Under the pieces are notes generated by a model. It ran no database searches. It was not told the DNA's origin and saw only the letters and a list, made by a program, of their open reading frames with translations. Shown piece by piece: positions 8,044 through 15,481 of a stretch of DNA of 33,976 nt. Each line of letters begins with the position of its first letter. Positions within the stretch are counted from its first letter, which is position 1. The DNA comes from Streptomyces sp. UW30 (GTDB taxonomy: Bacteria; Actinomycetota; Actinomycetes; Streptomycetales; Streptomycetaceae). Position numbers and translations under genes: made by a program. The DNA lies in contig NZ_RDBN01000053.1 of assembly GCF_008042075.1 (NCBI RefSeq), positions 1,192,522-1,226,497 of the forward strand, in the 5' to 3' direction.

Positions 8044-8970
8044 ATGTCACTGCCGGCCGCGTTCCACGAGATCGCCAAGCGCGTGAACAACTGGGGCCGT
8101 TGGGGCGCCGACGACGAGATCGGCACCCTGAACCTGATCACCGACGAGGTCGTCCGCGAGGCGGCCGCCTGCGTCCGCACCGGCCGTCGCGTCCCGCTCG
8201 CGCTGCCCCTGCAACAGGACGGCGTACAGACCGGGATGATCCCGGGCCGCGTCAACCCCCTGCACGCGATGGTGCAGATCAACCAGGAGCTGTTCGGCCC
8301 CGGCACCGTGGCGTGCAGCGACGACGCCGTGACGATGGGCCTTCAGGCGGCCACCCACTGGGACGCGCTCACCCACGTCTCGCACTCGGGCCGGCTCTAC
8401 AACGGCCGCCCCGCCGACACCATCACCCCGCACGGCGGCGCCGAGTTCAGCGGCATCGACAAGGCGCGGCACATCGTCTCGCGCGGGGTGCTGCTGGACG
8501 TGGCACGCGCGCGTGGCGTCACACGGCTCGACGGCGGGCATGCGGTCACCCCGGAGGATCTGGAGGCGGCCGAGGAACTCGCGGGCACGCACGTGCGTGC
8601 CGGCGACATCGTGCTCGTACGGACGGGGCAGATCCAGGTGTATCTCGCCGGCGACAAGCACGCGTACGGATATCCCTCGCCCGGCCTGTCGATCCGTACG
8701 CCGGAGTGGTTCCACGCGCGCGATGTGGCGGCCGTGGCGAACGACACCCTGACGTTTGAGATATTTCCGCCCGAGACAGAGGATTTGTGGCTGCCCGTGC
8801 ACGCGCTCGACCTGGTGGAGATGGGGATGCTCCAGGGGCAGAACTGGAATCTCGAAGAGTTGTCCACAGCCTGTGGACAAGAGGGCCGCTACGCCTTCCT
8901 GCTGTCGGCGATGCCCGAGCCGTTCGTCGGCGCCACCGGGACTCCCGTCGCACCCGTGGCGGTGCTCTGA
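8044..8970 (+). CDS. Cyclase-family metal-dependent hydrolase
   Basis: A 308-residue protein of the cyclase / kynurenine-formamidase-like family, which hydrolyses amide or ester bonds using a divalent metal. The metal-binding segment is visible as THWDALTHVSHSG (His105, Asp107, His111, His114). The N-terminal WGADDEIGTLNLIT is typical of the longer members of the family. The ATG at 8044 follows GGAGGA at 8035-8040. It is divergent from the SDR-headed operon and shares its operator region, so it probably belongs to the same pathway. Kynurenine formamidase activity itself is unlikely, since that enzyme is shorter (about 210 residues) and no tryptophan genes are nearby. The substrate is unknown. 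Confidence 0.85.
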   Translation: MSLPAAFHEIAKRVNNWGRWGADDEIGTLNLITDEVVREAAACVRTGRRVPLALPLQQDGVQTGMIPGRVNPLHAMVQINQELFGPGTVACSDDAVTMGLQAATHWDALTHVSHSGRLYNGRPADTITPHGGAEFSGIDKARHIVSRGVLLDVARARGVTRLDGGHAVTPEDLEAAEELAGTHVRAGDIVLVRTGQIQVYLAGDKHAYGYPSPGLSIRTPEWFHARDVAAVANDTLTFEIFPPETEDLWLPVHALDLVEMGMLQGQNWNLEELSTACGQEGRYAFLLSAMPEPFVGATGTPVAPVAVL

Positions 8971-9382
8971 CCTCCGACGAGGTCGGCTGGCGGCGCGGCT
9001 CCCCCAGCTCTCGGCGGTGCCCGAAGGGCAGGTGCCCCATCCGCCCCGGGCACGACACCGCGCGCCGCCATCCGACTCCGGCGTACCCGCCCCGGTCTCT
9101 CCTGGCCCTGGGAGAGACCGACGCCGATCCACGACCCACGCTCGGCAAGGGCTCCCGTCACCGAAGTCCTCGTCGTCCCCTCACGGCGAATCGCTGACCA
9201 CCAGCGTGATCAGGCGTGCACGAGGAGTCAACACCCACTCGGGGATTTGTTACTTACGCCCTATTTCCCGAAGCCGCGCACAGAAGCATGCCCGGGCGCA
9301 CCGATGCTCACCCGAGCCAAGGAGACAGCGCTTTCTGCAACCGTGCACCGAATCCGGCGCAGTTGCCGCAGCGTGCGCCCGG
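8971..9382. other. Convergent intergenic region
   Basis: This 412-bp stretch separates the cyclase gene (+) from the RsbW-like gene (-). It holds one strong symmetric terminator hairpin (9093-9120). I see no convincing gene in the rest; small frames here lack ribosome-binding sites and family resemblance. The AT-richer patch near 9236-9290 shows no clear motif. Confidence 0.6.
9093..9120. terminator. Bidirectional terminator hairpin
   Basis: CGGTCTCTCC at 9093-9102 pairs perfectly with GGAGAGACCG at 9111-9120 across an 8-base loop. It lies 123 bp after the cyclase stop and also downstream of the converging RsbW-like gene. There is no T tract, which is usual for Streptomyces. Confidence 0.75.
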
Positions 9383-9859
9383 TCACACCGCCTCGTACGC
9401 GAGCCCTTCGTACGCCGACGACCCGCTCCCGTACGCCGAAGCGGCGCCCTCCGACTCCGCGTCACGGTCCAGTTCGCACCAGATCCGCTTGCCGCCCCCC
9501 TCGGAGCACCAGCCCCAACGGTCGGCGAGGCCATCGACGAGGGCGAGGCCCCGGCCGCCCGTGGCGTCGCCGTCGGCACACCGGGGCACGGGAGCACGGC
9601 CGCTGCGGTCGGCCACTTCGAGACGGACGGTGGCGGCGTCCTGCGCCGCTCCCGGCAGGGAGAGCCGCAGCACGGCCGGACAGCCGGTGTGCACCACGGC
9701 GTTGGTGACCAGTTCGGACACGAGCAGGATCAGCGTCTCCGCGAGCGGCTCGTCGGCGCCTATACCGGACCCGGCGAGCCGCGAGCGGGCCCACCGCCGA
9801 GCTCGCCCCACCTCAGCGGGGTCGGGCCGGATCTCCAGCTGCACTTGAAGCACCTGCAC
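9383..9859 (-). CDS. RsbW-like ATP-binding protein (anti-sigma kinase type)
   Basis: A 158-residue single-domain protein of the GHKL ATPase fold used by anti-sigma factor serine kinases. The N box is ELVTNAVVH (Glu49, Asn53), the G1 box region is EVADRSGR (Asp84), and GGRGLALV (101-108) forms the ATP lid. Streptomyces has many such proteins, some of which bind sigma factors or STAS proteins. After residue 134 comes a Gly/Ser/Tyr/Glu-rich tail not needed for the fold. The start is GTG at 9859 with a weak ribosome-binding site. A STAS protein is encoded at 14743-15123, but the two are not adjacent, so a direct partnership is only possible. Confidence 0.88.
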   Translation of the reverse strand: MQVLQVQLEIRPDPAEVGRARRWARSRLAGSGIGADEPLAETLILLVSELVTNAVVHTGCPAVLRLSLPGAAQDAATVRLEVADRSGRAPVPRCADGDATGGRGLALVDGLADRWGWCSEGGGKRIWCELDRDAESEGAASAYGSGSSAYEGLAYEAV

Positions 9860-9914
9860 CGCTCACACCATCCGAACCGGCGGACACAAAGCCCCGCGCC
9901 TCACGAGGGCCACG

Positions 9915-9945
9915 ATCCTAGCCATTGTTTTCATGACCAGATCAA
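9915..9945 (-). promoter_or_regulatory. Possible promoter of the RsbW-like gene
   Basis: On the minus strand TTGATC (9945-9940) and TAGGAT (9920-9915) are separated by 19 bp, slightly long for a housekeeping promoter. Transcription would begin near 9908, about 50 bases before the GTG start. Confidence 0.4.
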
Positions 9946-10052
9946 TGGCCGGAGCCAGGGTCACGGAACGTGAATCCCTTAGCTGACAGCATGGTTGACG
10001 TACAGTCACCCCAACAAGCGCTTCGGGCATATTCCAGCGTGAAGGAGTACCC

Positions 10053-10244
10053 GTGCGGCATACTGTGCGACGCTTGTTTCGGGGAGTCGAACAGGCGGGG
10101 ACGAAGCGCCCTCCCGCCTTGCGAGCAACGGCGCGCACCGCCGGATCCGGAGCCGCCTCAAGGGCAACTCCGGCATGGCTCGTGCTCGGAACCACTCGCA
10201 TCTCACACAAGGTACCGGAGCAGACCGCCGACTCCAGGCCGTGA
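10053..10244 (+). CDS. Possible small basic protein
   Basis: GTG at 10053 follows AAGGAG at 10042-10047 with good spacing and opens a 63-codon frame beginning MRHTVRRLFRGVEQAG. The product is Arg-rich, has no predicted membrane segment and resembles nothing I know. GC at third positions is lower than in neighbouring genes, which weakens the case. The ribosome-binding site is the main support. Confidence 0.28.
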   Translation: MRHTVRRLFRGVEQAGTKRPPALRATARTAGSGAASRATPAWLVLGTTRISHKVPEQTADSRP

Positions 10245-10352
10245 CGAGTCACACGTAGGACACAACCCGATATCAACGCTCCGTAATTCCGGTATGCCAC
10301 AATCCGCGACATCCGTTCAGGGGCCGTCGGCGACATCGCAGACCAGGGGCCT

Positions 10353-11231
10353 TCAGGCCGAATCGGCGAGAAGTTCGGCCGCCAGCCTTTCCTCACTCTC
10401 CGTAGCGTCCTTCGTACGGTGCGTTCGCACCCATGCGCGCTTCAGATGCAGGTGGACCTCGAACTCCCAGGTGAATCCCATGCCGCCGTGCACCTGGAGG
10501 CAGTCGCGGGCGCCGCGCACGGCGGCGGCGTCGGCGAGCAGGCGCGCGGTGTCGATGTCGGCCGGGTCGGCGGTGACGGCCGCCGCGTAGACGGCGGCGC
10601 GGGCGGTCTCCGTGCGCACCAGCATCTCCGCGCACAGATGCTTCACCGCCTGGAAGGCCCCTATCGGCCGCCCGAACTGCTCGCGTGTCCGGGCGTGTTG
10701 CGCGGCGAGTTCGCACGCGCGTGTGGCGCTGCCCAGTTGTTCGGCGGCGGTGAGGAGTACGGCGGCGGGGTCGACGTACGAGGCCACGGGAACCCGGTGC
10801 AGCGGGGTCAGCGGATCGACCGACCGCAGCGGTACGGCACCCGCCGCATCGCCCCGTACGACGTCCGCCTCCGTCAGCCACTCCGCCAGCCCGCACCCGC
10901 CGGCGTCCGTCACGACCGTCTCCCCGGTGGCCGCGCCCGGCACCTCTCCCGCCGCGAGGTGGGTGGCCACGAGCGGCCCCGGCAGCAGTGCACGCCCCGC
11001 CTCCTCGAAGGCCAACACCGCTTCGGGCAGGCCGAGTCCGACGCCGCCGCGCGCCTCGGGCAGCCGTAGCGCGAAGAACCCGGCCGTGCCGAGCTCGCGC
11101 CACAGCACCCGGTCCAGGCGGCCGGGCTCCTGCGCGGCGGCCCTCAGCTCCTGCGGGCCGAAGCGCCGCGCCAGCAGCTCCCGTACACCGGCGCGCAACG
11201 CCCGCTGGTCCTCGGTCAGTTGGAAACGCAT
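10353..11231 (-). CDS. Short acyl-CoA dehydrogenase, probable partner subunit
   Basis: A 292-residue acyl-CoA dehydrogenase-fold protein, about 90 residues shorter than the norm. It keeps the N-terminal helices and the C-terminal FAD-contacting segment (TREQFGRPIGAFQAVKH and QVHGGMGFTWEFEVHLHLKR) but has a reduced middle domain and ends before the usual catalytic Glu. The alternative Glu position (the FER motif of its neighbour) reads AAEQLG in a different context. In actinobacterial steroid catabolism, such short subunits pair with a larger adjacent dehydrogenase as an alpha2beta2 heterotetramer (ChsE1-ChsE2 type). Here the larger gene ends just 3 bp upstream, which fits this arrangement. 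Substrate is unknown. Confidence 0.85.
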   Translation of the reverse strand: MRFQLTEDQRALRAGVRELLARRFGPQELRAAAQEPGRLDRVLWRELGTAGFFALRLPEARGGVGLGLPEAVLAFEEAGRALLPGPLVATHLAAGEVPGAATGETVVTDAGGCGLAEWLTEADVVRGDAAGAVPLRSVDPLTPLHRVPVASYVDPAAVLLTAAEQLGSATRACELAAQHARTREQFGRPIGAFQAVKHLCAEMLVRTETARAAVYAAAVTADPADIDTARLLADAAAVRGARDCLQVHGGMGFTWEFEVHLHLKRAWVRTHRTKDATESEERLAAELLADSA

Positions 11232-11234
11232 CCG

Positions 11235-12368
11235 TCACCGCCCCTTCGGCAGCCCGAGAATCCGCTCGCCCACGATGTTCCGTTGGATCTGCGAGGTCCC
11301 CGCCGCGATGGTGTACGACAGCGAGGACAGCCGGTCGAGCATCCACGGGCGGTCGAGGTCCAGCGAGGCCGGTCCCAGCACCTCGGCGGCGGCGTCGTAG
11401 AGCTCCTGGCGGGCGTGCGAATACCTCAGTTTGAAAACCGAACCCCCGACGCCGGGTACGCCGCCCGTGGCCTCCGCCTCGCTCACGTTCCACTGCGTCA
11501 GCCGCCACAGCGCCCGGAACTCGGCGTTCAGCCGCCCGAGCCCGCGGCGCAGTGCGGGGTCGTCCCAGCGGCCGTTCGCGCGAGCCTCGGCGGCGAGTTC
11601 GCGCAGCACGCGCCGGCAGGCGACCACCTCGCCCACGAACGCGGTGCCGCGCTCGAAGGACAGGGTCACCATCGTCACGCGCCAGCCGTCGTTCTCGGCG
11701 CCGACCCGGTTGGCGACCGGCACCCGCACCTCGTCGAGGAACACCTCGGCGAACTCGGCCGATCCGGCAAGCGTCTTGAGCGGCCGTACGGTGATGCCCG
11801 GCGCGTCCATGGGCATCGCCAGCCAGCTGATGCCGCGGTGTTTGGGCGCGTCCGGGTCGGTGCGCACCAACAGCTCGCACCAGTCGGCCACTTCGGCGTG
11901 CGAGGTCCAGATCTTGGACCCGCTCACCACGTAGTGGTCGCCGTCCCTACGCGCGCGTGTGCGCAGCGCCGCGAGGTCGGATCCGGCGTCCGGTTCGCTG
12001 AACCCCTGGCACCAGGCCTCCTCCCCGCGCAGGATCGGCGGCAGCCACCGCTCCCGCTGTCCGGCGGTGCCCTCGGCCGCGATGGTGGGCCCGGCGTGCA
12101 GCAGGCCGACGAAGTTCGCGCCCACATAGGGTGCGCCCGCCTTCTCGGTCTCCTCCAGGAAGATCAGCCGCACGGTCGGGGACGCGCCCCAGTGGACGTC
12201 GCCGTACCCGGCGTCGTGGAGCATGCGCTGCCAGCCGAGGTCGTAGACGCGCCGCCCCGGCCAGTCGTCGGGGGACGGCTTGGGCGGCAGCGTGGGGAGC
12301 GCCTTGGCCAGCCACTCCCGCAGCCGGGCCCGGAACTCCTCCTCCTCCGGCGTGTACGCGAGGTCCAT
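11235..12368 (-). CDS. Acyl-CoA dehydrogenase, probable catalytic subunit of a pair
   Basis: A 377-residue acyl-CoA dehydrogenase of standard length. FAD/substrate motifs are WCQGFSEPDAGSDLAAL (119-135) and GSKIWTS (150-156). The medium-chain catalytic position reads IAAGTSQIQR, with Ala in place of Glu, while Glu239 in LSFERG sits at the isovaleryl-CoA dehydrogenase-type position and is the likely base. The C-terminus ends NIVGERILGLPKGR. It is the first gene of a two-gene minus-strand operon with the short dehydrogenase 3 bp downstream. Upstream lies a shared operator palindrome and the divergent acyl-CoA ligase, so the ligase product is a plausible substrate. Confidence 0.92.
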   Translation of the reverse strand: MDLAYTPEEEEFRARLREWLAKALPTLPPKPSPDDWPGRRVYDLGWQRMLHDAGYGDVHWGASPTVRLIFLEETEKAGAPYVGANFVGLLHAGPTIAAEGTAGQRERWLPPILRGEEAWCQGFSEPDAGSDLAALRTRARRDGDHYVVSGSKIWTSHAEVADWCELLVRTDPDAPKHRGISWLAMPMDAPGITVRPLKTLAGSAEFAEVFLDEVRVPVANRVGAENDGWRVTMVTLSFERGTAFVGEVVACRRVLRELAAEARANGRWDDPALRRGLGRLNAEFRALWRLTQWNVSEAEATGGVPGVGGSVFKLRYSHARQELYDAAAEVLGPASLDLDRPWMLDRLSSLSYTIAAGTSQIQRNIVGERILGLPKGR

Positions 12369-12380
12369 GCGGCCCCTCCC

Positions 12381-12403
12381 ATATCTGATGAGCCGTCAGA
12401 TAT
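12381..12403. promoter_or_regulatory. Operator palindrome upstream of the dehydrogenase pair
   Basis: ATATCTGA (12381-12388) and TCAGATAT (12396-12403) form perfect 8-bp arms around a 7-base spacer. Its core CTGAT-GAGCC-GTCAG (12385-12399) has the same 5-5-5 layout as the sites at 7970-7984 and 12475-12489. It lies 13 bp upstream of the ATG at 12368, where a bound repressor would block initiation. Confidence 0.75.
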
Positions 12404-12474
12404 CACTCTGGGGGAAGGCTAAGTCCCGCACCCCTGGACCGACAAGGCATCCCGCCCTACGCTCTGCCCACAAT

Positions 12475-12489
12475 CTGACAGACCGTCAG
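12475..12489. promoter_or_regulatory. Operator palindrome upstream of the acyl-CoA ligase
   Basis: CTGAC-AGACC-GTCAG at 12475-12489 has perfect 5-bp arms and the same CC before the right arm as the other sites of the island. It lies 42 bp upstream of the ligase ATG, about 90 bp from the palindrome that serves the divergent dehydrogenase operon. Confidence 0.75.
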
Positions 12490-12530
12490 TTAAGACCGGT
12501 AGACCGACCGCTTGGTGGCAGGGGGCCGTC

Positions 12531-14036
12531 ATGAACGACACCGCGTACGCCCTGAGTTCCTCCCGCACCCTCTGGGACCTGCTCGCCCGCCGCGCCGACC
12601 TCACGCCCGACCGTCCTGTCCTCCTCCAGGACGAACGCTCCGTGTCCTTCGGCGAGCTGCGCGCGCGTGCCGAGCGGGTCGCGGCCGGCCTGTACGACCT
12701 GGGTGTACGCCCCGGCACGGTCGTCGCCTGGCAGCTGCCCACCCGTGTCGAGACGGCCCTGCTGTCCTTCGCGCTGGCCCGCGTCGGCGCCGTGCAGTCG
12801 CCGGTCATCCCTTTCTACCGGGACCGTGAAGTCGGCTTCGCGCTGCGGGAGTCGAAGGCGGAGTTCTTCGCGGTACCGGGGGTGTGGCGGGGCTTCGACC
12901 ACACCGAGATGGCGCGGCGCCTCGGCGCGAAGGGAATCTTCGAGGCGTACGACACCCTGCCCGACGGCGATCCCGCGGTCCTGCCCCCGCCGCCCTCCGA
13001 GGGCACGTCGGTGCGCTGGATCTACTGGACCTCGGGGACGACCTCCGACCCCAAGGGCGTGCTGCACACCGACCGCTCACTGATCGCGGGCGGCTCCTGC
13101 CTGGGGCACGCGCTGCGGCCCACGTCCGCCGACGTCGGCTCGATCGCCTTCCCCTACGCCCACATAGGCGGCCCCGACTACATGGTGATGGTCCTGCTGT
13201 ACGGCTTCCCGGCGGTGCTGTTCGAGCAGTTCGCGCTGCCGGACGCACTGGAGGGCTACCGCAGGCACGGCGTGACGATCGCGGGCGGGTCGACGGCGTT
13301 CTACTCGATGTTCCTGGCGGAGCAGCGCAGGCAGCCGGACGGCGCGAAGGCCGTCCCCTCGCTGCGGCTGCTGGCGGGCGGCGGGGCGCCGAAACCGCCG
13401 GAGGTCTATCACGCCGTGGTCCGGGAGATGGGTGTGCAGCTGACCCATGGATACGGCATGACCGAGGTGCCGATGATCACGATGGGGGCGCCGGACGACA
13501 CGACGGAGAACCTCGCGACGACCGAGGGCAGGCCGCCGGAGGGGATGGAGATCCGGATCGTGGAGGGCGAGGTGCGGCTGCGCGGAGAGGCGGTGTGCCG
13601 GGGCTATCTGGATCCGGCGCAGACCGCGGCGGCCTTCGACGAGGACGGCTTCCTGCGCACCGGCGACCTCGGGCATCTGACGGGCAGCGGGCATCTGGTG
13701 CTGACCGGGCGCCTGAAGGACGTGATCATCCGCAAGGGCGAGAACGTCTCGGCGAAGGAGATCGAGGATCTGCTGCACCGGCATCCGGCGGTCGGGGACG
13801 TCGCGGTCATCGGGCTGCCGGATCCGGAGCGCGGGGAGCGGGTCTGCGCGGTCGTGGAACAGCCGGCGGGAGCGCAGAAGCTGACGCTTGAGGCGCTGAC
13901 GTCCTATCTGCGCGGGGAAGGGCTGTCGACGCACAAGCTGCCGGAGCAGCTGGAGGTGGTGGACGCCCTTCCGCGCAACGAGACCCTGCGCAAGGTGCTC
14001 AAGTACAAGCTCAGGGAGCGGTTCTCGGGAGCGTAG
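12531..14036 (+). CDS. AMP-forming acyl-CoA synthetase/ligase
   Basis: A 501-residue member of the ANL adenylating enzymes, which activate a carboxylic acid to an acyl-AMP and then an acyl-CoA. The ATP-binding loop is TSGTTSDPKG (167-176). The adenine-binding segment is THGYGMTEVP, RTGDLGHL supplies the ribose-binding Asp, and GRLKDVIIRKGENVSAKEIE is the hinge. The catalytic Lys of the C-terminal domain is Lys488 in PRNETLRKVLKYKL. It is shorter than most fatty-acid ligases (about 540 residues), closer to cyclohexanecarboxylate- or aryl-CoA ligases. It is divergent from the acyl-CoA dehydrogenase pair and carries its own copy of the shared operator. It probably supplies their acyl-CoA substrate. 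Confidence 0.92.
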   Translation: MNDTAYALSSSRTLWDLLARRADLTPDRPVLLQDERSVSFGELRARAERVAAGLYDLGVRPGTVVAWQLPTRVETALLSFALARVGAVQSPVIPFYRDREVGFALRESKAEFFAVPGVWRGFDHTEMARRLGAKGIFEAYDTLPDGDPAVLPPPPSEGTSVRWIYWTSGTTSDPKGVLHTDRSLIAGGSCLGHALRPTSADVGSIAFPYAHIGGPDYMVMVLLYGFPAVLFEQFALPDALEGYRRHGVTIAGGSTAFYSMFLAEQRRQPDGAKAVPSLRLLAGGGAPKPPEVYHAVVREMGVQLTHGYGMTEVPMITMGAPDDTTENLATTEGRPPEGMEIRIVEGEVRLRGEAVCRGYLDPAQTAAAFDEDGFLRTGDLGHLTGSGHLVLTGRLKDVIIRKGENVSAKEIEDLLHRHPAVGDVAVIGLPDPERGERVCAVVEQPAGAQKLTLEALTSYLRGEGLSTHKLPEQLEVVDALPRNETLRKVLKYKLRERFSGA

Positions 14037-14057
14037 GGCCCGGGGTGGGACGGCTGA

Positions 14058-14570
14058 TCACTCGGGGACGGTGAAGTAGCGCGCGAACGCCGTCACGATC
14101 TCGGACTCCGCCACCTTGCCGTCGCGGTCCGCGTCGAGGGTGGCGGCGGCCGCCTGGGCGATCTCCTGCGGCACACCGAGGCAGACCAGCACGCGGGCGG
14201 TGACGGTGACGGTGGCGGCTCCGTCGCCGTCGGGGTCGGCCACGGCGAGGGCGGCGTGCAGGAAGGGACGGGCGATCTCGCCGAACCGGTCCGGGTTGTC
14301 GCGCAGCCGCTTGACCGCGCCGTTGACGAACTCCTCGCGGGTGATCCGCTGGTCGCCGTCCCGGTCCGCTATCCCGGCCATGCCCTGCCAGAACGCCTCG
14401 GCGCCGATGTACAGGGCCTGTCCCTTGTCGGAGCGGGCGGCGGTGCCGAACTCCGCGAGCACCGCCTTGGCCGCCGAGCTGAAGTCCAGCCGGTCGATGT
14501 AGCCGTTGCCGTCCTGGTCGAAGGTGGCGAACCGGGCGGCGATCCTGCGCTCGTACTCGCTGCTGACCAT
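14058..14570 (-). CDS. EF-hand calcium-binding protein (calerythrin-like)
   Basis: A 170-residue soluble protein with four EF-hand loops: 18-29 (DQDGNGYIDRLD), 69-80 (DRDGDQRITREE), 112-123 (DPDGDGAATVTV) and 146-157 (DADRDGKVAESE). Loops 2 and 4 have the normal Glu at position 12, loop 1 has Asp there, and loop 3 lacks both the last ligand and the usual hydrophobic pattern, so it probably does not bind calcium well. Length and spacing match calerythrin and the Cab proteins of Streptomyces, thought to buffer or sense calcium in aerial growth. There is no signal peptide. It stands alone, converging on the ligase gene with stops 21 bp apart. Confidence 0.93.
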   Translation of the reverse strand: MVSSEYERRIAARFATFDQDGNGYIDRLDFSSAAKAVLAEFGTAARSDKGQALYIGAEAFWQGMAGIADRDGDQRITREEFVNGAVKRLRDNPDRFGEIARPFLHAALAVADPDGDGAATVTVTARVLVCLGVPQEIAQAAAATLDADRDGKVAESEIVTAFARYFTVPE

Positions 14571-14742
14571 GTCTTATCGGGCCGCCTTACGTCGTGGGGT
14601 GCATCTGCCACGGAGCGTACGACGCCGGAGGCCGTCCCGGCGCGGGAAAGGGGCCGTTGTGCCAAGACCGGGGGAATTTTGGGACAACGATGTGGCACAG
14701 CCGTACGGACTGGCACACTCCGACCGCACCGCGGGCACGTGC

Positions 14743-15123
14743 TCAGGCCGACAGCGGGCCGGCCTCGGCCTTGACCGCCGACGCCAGGTCGGGATGGACG
14801 TCGAAGAGCCGGCGTACCCCCAGCGCGCCGAGGACCCGGTTGACGTGGGAGCCCTCCACCGCGCCCTGTGCCGGGAGTATCAGCCGCAGGCTGCCCTGGC
14901 AGGAGCGGATCAGACGGCGGGCGGCTATGAGGACGCCGACGCCGCTGGAGTCGCAGAAGAACACCTCGGACAGATCGAGGACGAGACTGTGACGCCCCTC
15001 GGCCACCACGTCATGGATGTGCTGGCGCAGCCCCGGCGAGGTCACCAGATCCAGCTCGCCCGACACCTGGAGCACGGCCCAGTCGCCGCGCTCGCCGCCG
15101 GTCACTTTGAACGTCACCACCAT
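14743..15123 (-). CDS. STAS-domain anti-sigma factor antagonist
   Basis: A 126-residue STAS protein of the SpoIIAA/RsbV/BldG type. It frees a sigma factor by binding its anti-sigma kinase, and is switched off by phosphorylation. The phosphorylation segment is VFFCDSSGVGVL, with Ser59-Ser60 after Asp58. I chose the ATG at 15123 because it follows GAGGGG and starts the domain properly; the frame stays open to 15219 without family similarity. It lies near and divergent from an ECF sigma factor, although ECF factors do not usually use STAS partners. The RsbW-like ATPase at 9383-9859 is the nearest possible partner kinase. Confidence 0.9.
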   Translation of the reverse strand: MVVTFKVTGGERGDWAVLQVSGELDLVTSPGLRQHIHDVVAEGRHSLVLDLSEVFFCDSSGVGVLIAARRLIRSCQGSLRLILPAQGAVEGSHVNRVLGALGVRRLFDVHPDLASAVKAEAGPLSA

Positions 15124-15481
15124 GCCCCTCGCTCGCTGAAACGGAAGCGACTCCTGCGCTTCCTTGCAGCGCGGCTGCCCAGCGGCTGTTCCCTGAAACA
15201 CCCTCCAGAAAACGGTCACCGATCAGGAAAGGCTTGTTTCCATCGCATTCGATCCTGTTCGATCGTGTCTGATCAGGCGGCGACCGGGTAGCCGAGCGAT
15301 GCGAAGCCTCCCGTCACGCGTGCGGGAGGCCCTCTATCACGAGTGCGAGGTGCGTCACCAGCCATGGCTCTGCAAGGGGCGCACATTGCGACAAAGGGGC
15401 GTGCGCGTCGGACCGTGCCGACTACATTCAGGGTGACGGCACACGCACGCTGGACCGGGACGGACCGGTGAGGGGGGCCTT
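15124..15481. other. Divergent promoter region between the STAS and ECF sigma genes
   Basis: This 358-bp stretch should hold promoters for both genes. The only clear structure is a hairpin at 15306-15330. Near 15230-15275 there is a run of GATC-rich repeats (gatcctgttcgatcgtgtctgatcag) of lower GC content. I cannot place a -35/-10 pair with confidence. Confidence 0.5.
15306..15330. other. Stable hairpin in a divergent promoter region
   Basis: GCCTCCCG (15306-15313) pairs perfectly with CGGGAGGC (15323-15330) across a 9-base loop that itself contains the palindrome CACGCGTG. No annotated gene ends here, so it is not an ordinary terminator. It might end a short leader or small RNA, or act as a DNA-binding site. 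Confidence 0.55.

Larger units (their letters stand above)
9860..10352. other. Intergenic region upstream of the RsbW-like gene
   Basis: This 493-bp stretch lies between the RsbW-like gene and the end of the short acyl-CoA dehydrogenase gene. It holds the promoter candidate at 9915-9945, a perfect palindrome TCACGgaaCGTGA at 9961-9973 that could be an operator, and a possible small gene at 10053-10244. Its base composition is less GC-rich than its neighbours between about 9930 and 10060. Confidence 0.5.

Noticed and set aside
9863..10396. 177-codon minus-strand frame upstream of the RsbW-like gene
   Set aside because: Third-position GC is low for this genome, no start signal is visible, and it overlaps the end of the acyl-CoA dehydrogenase gene and promoter elements.
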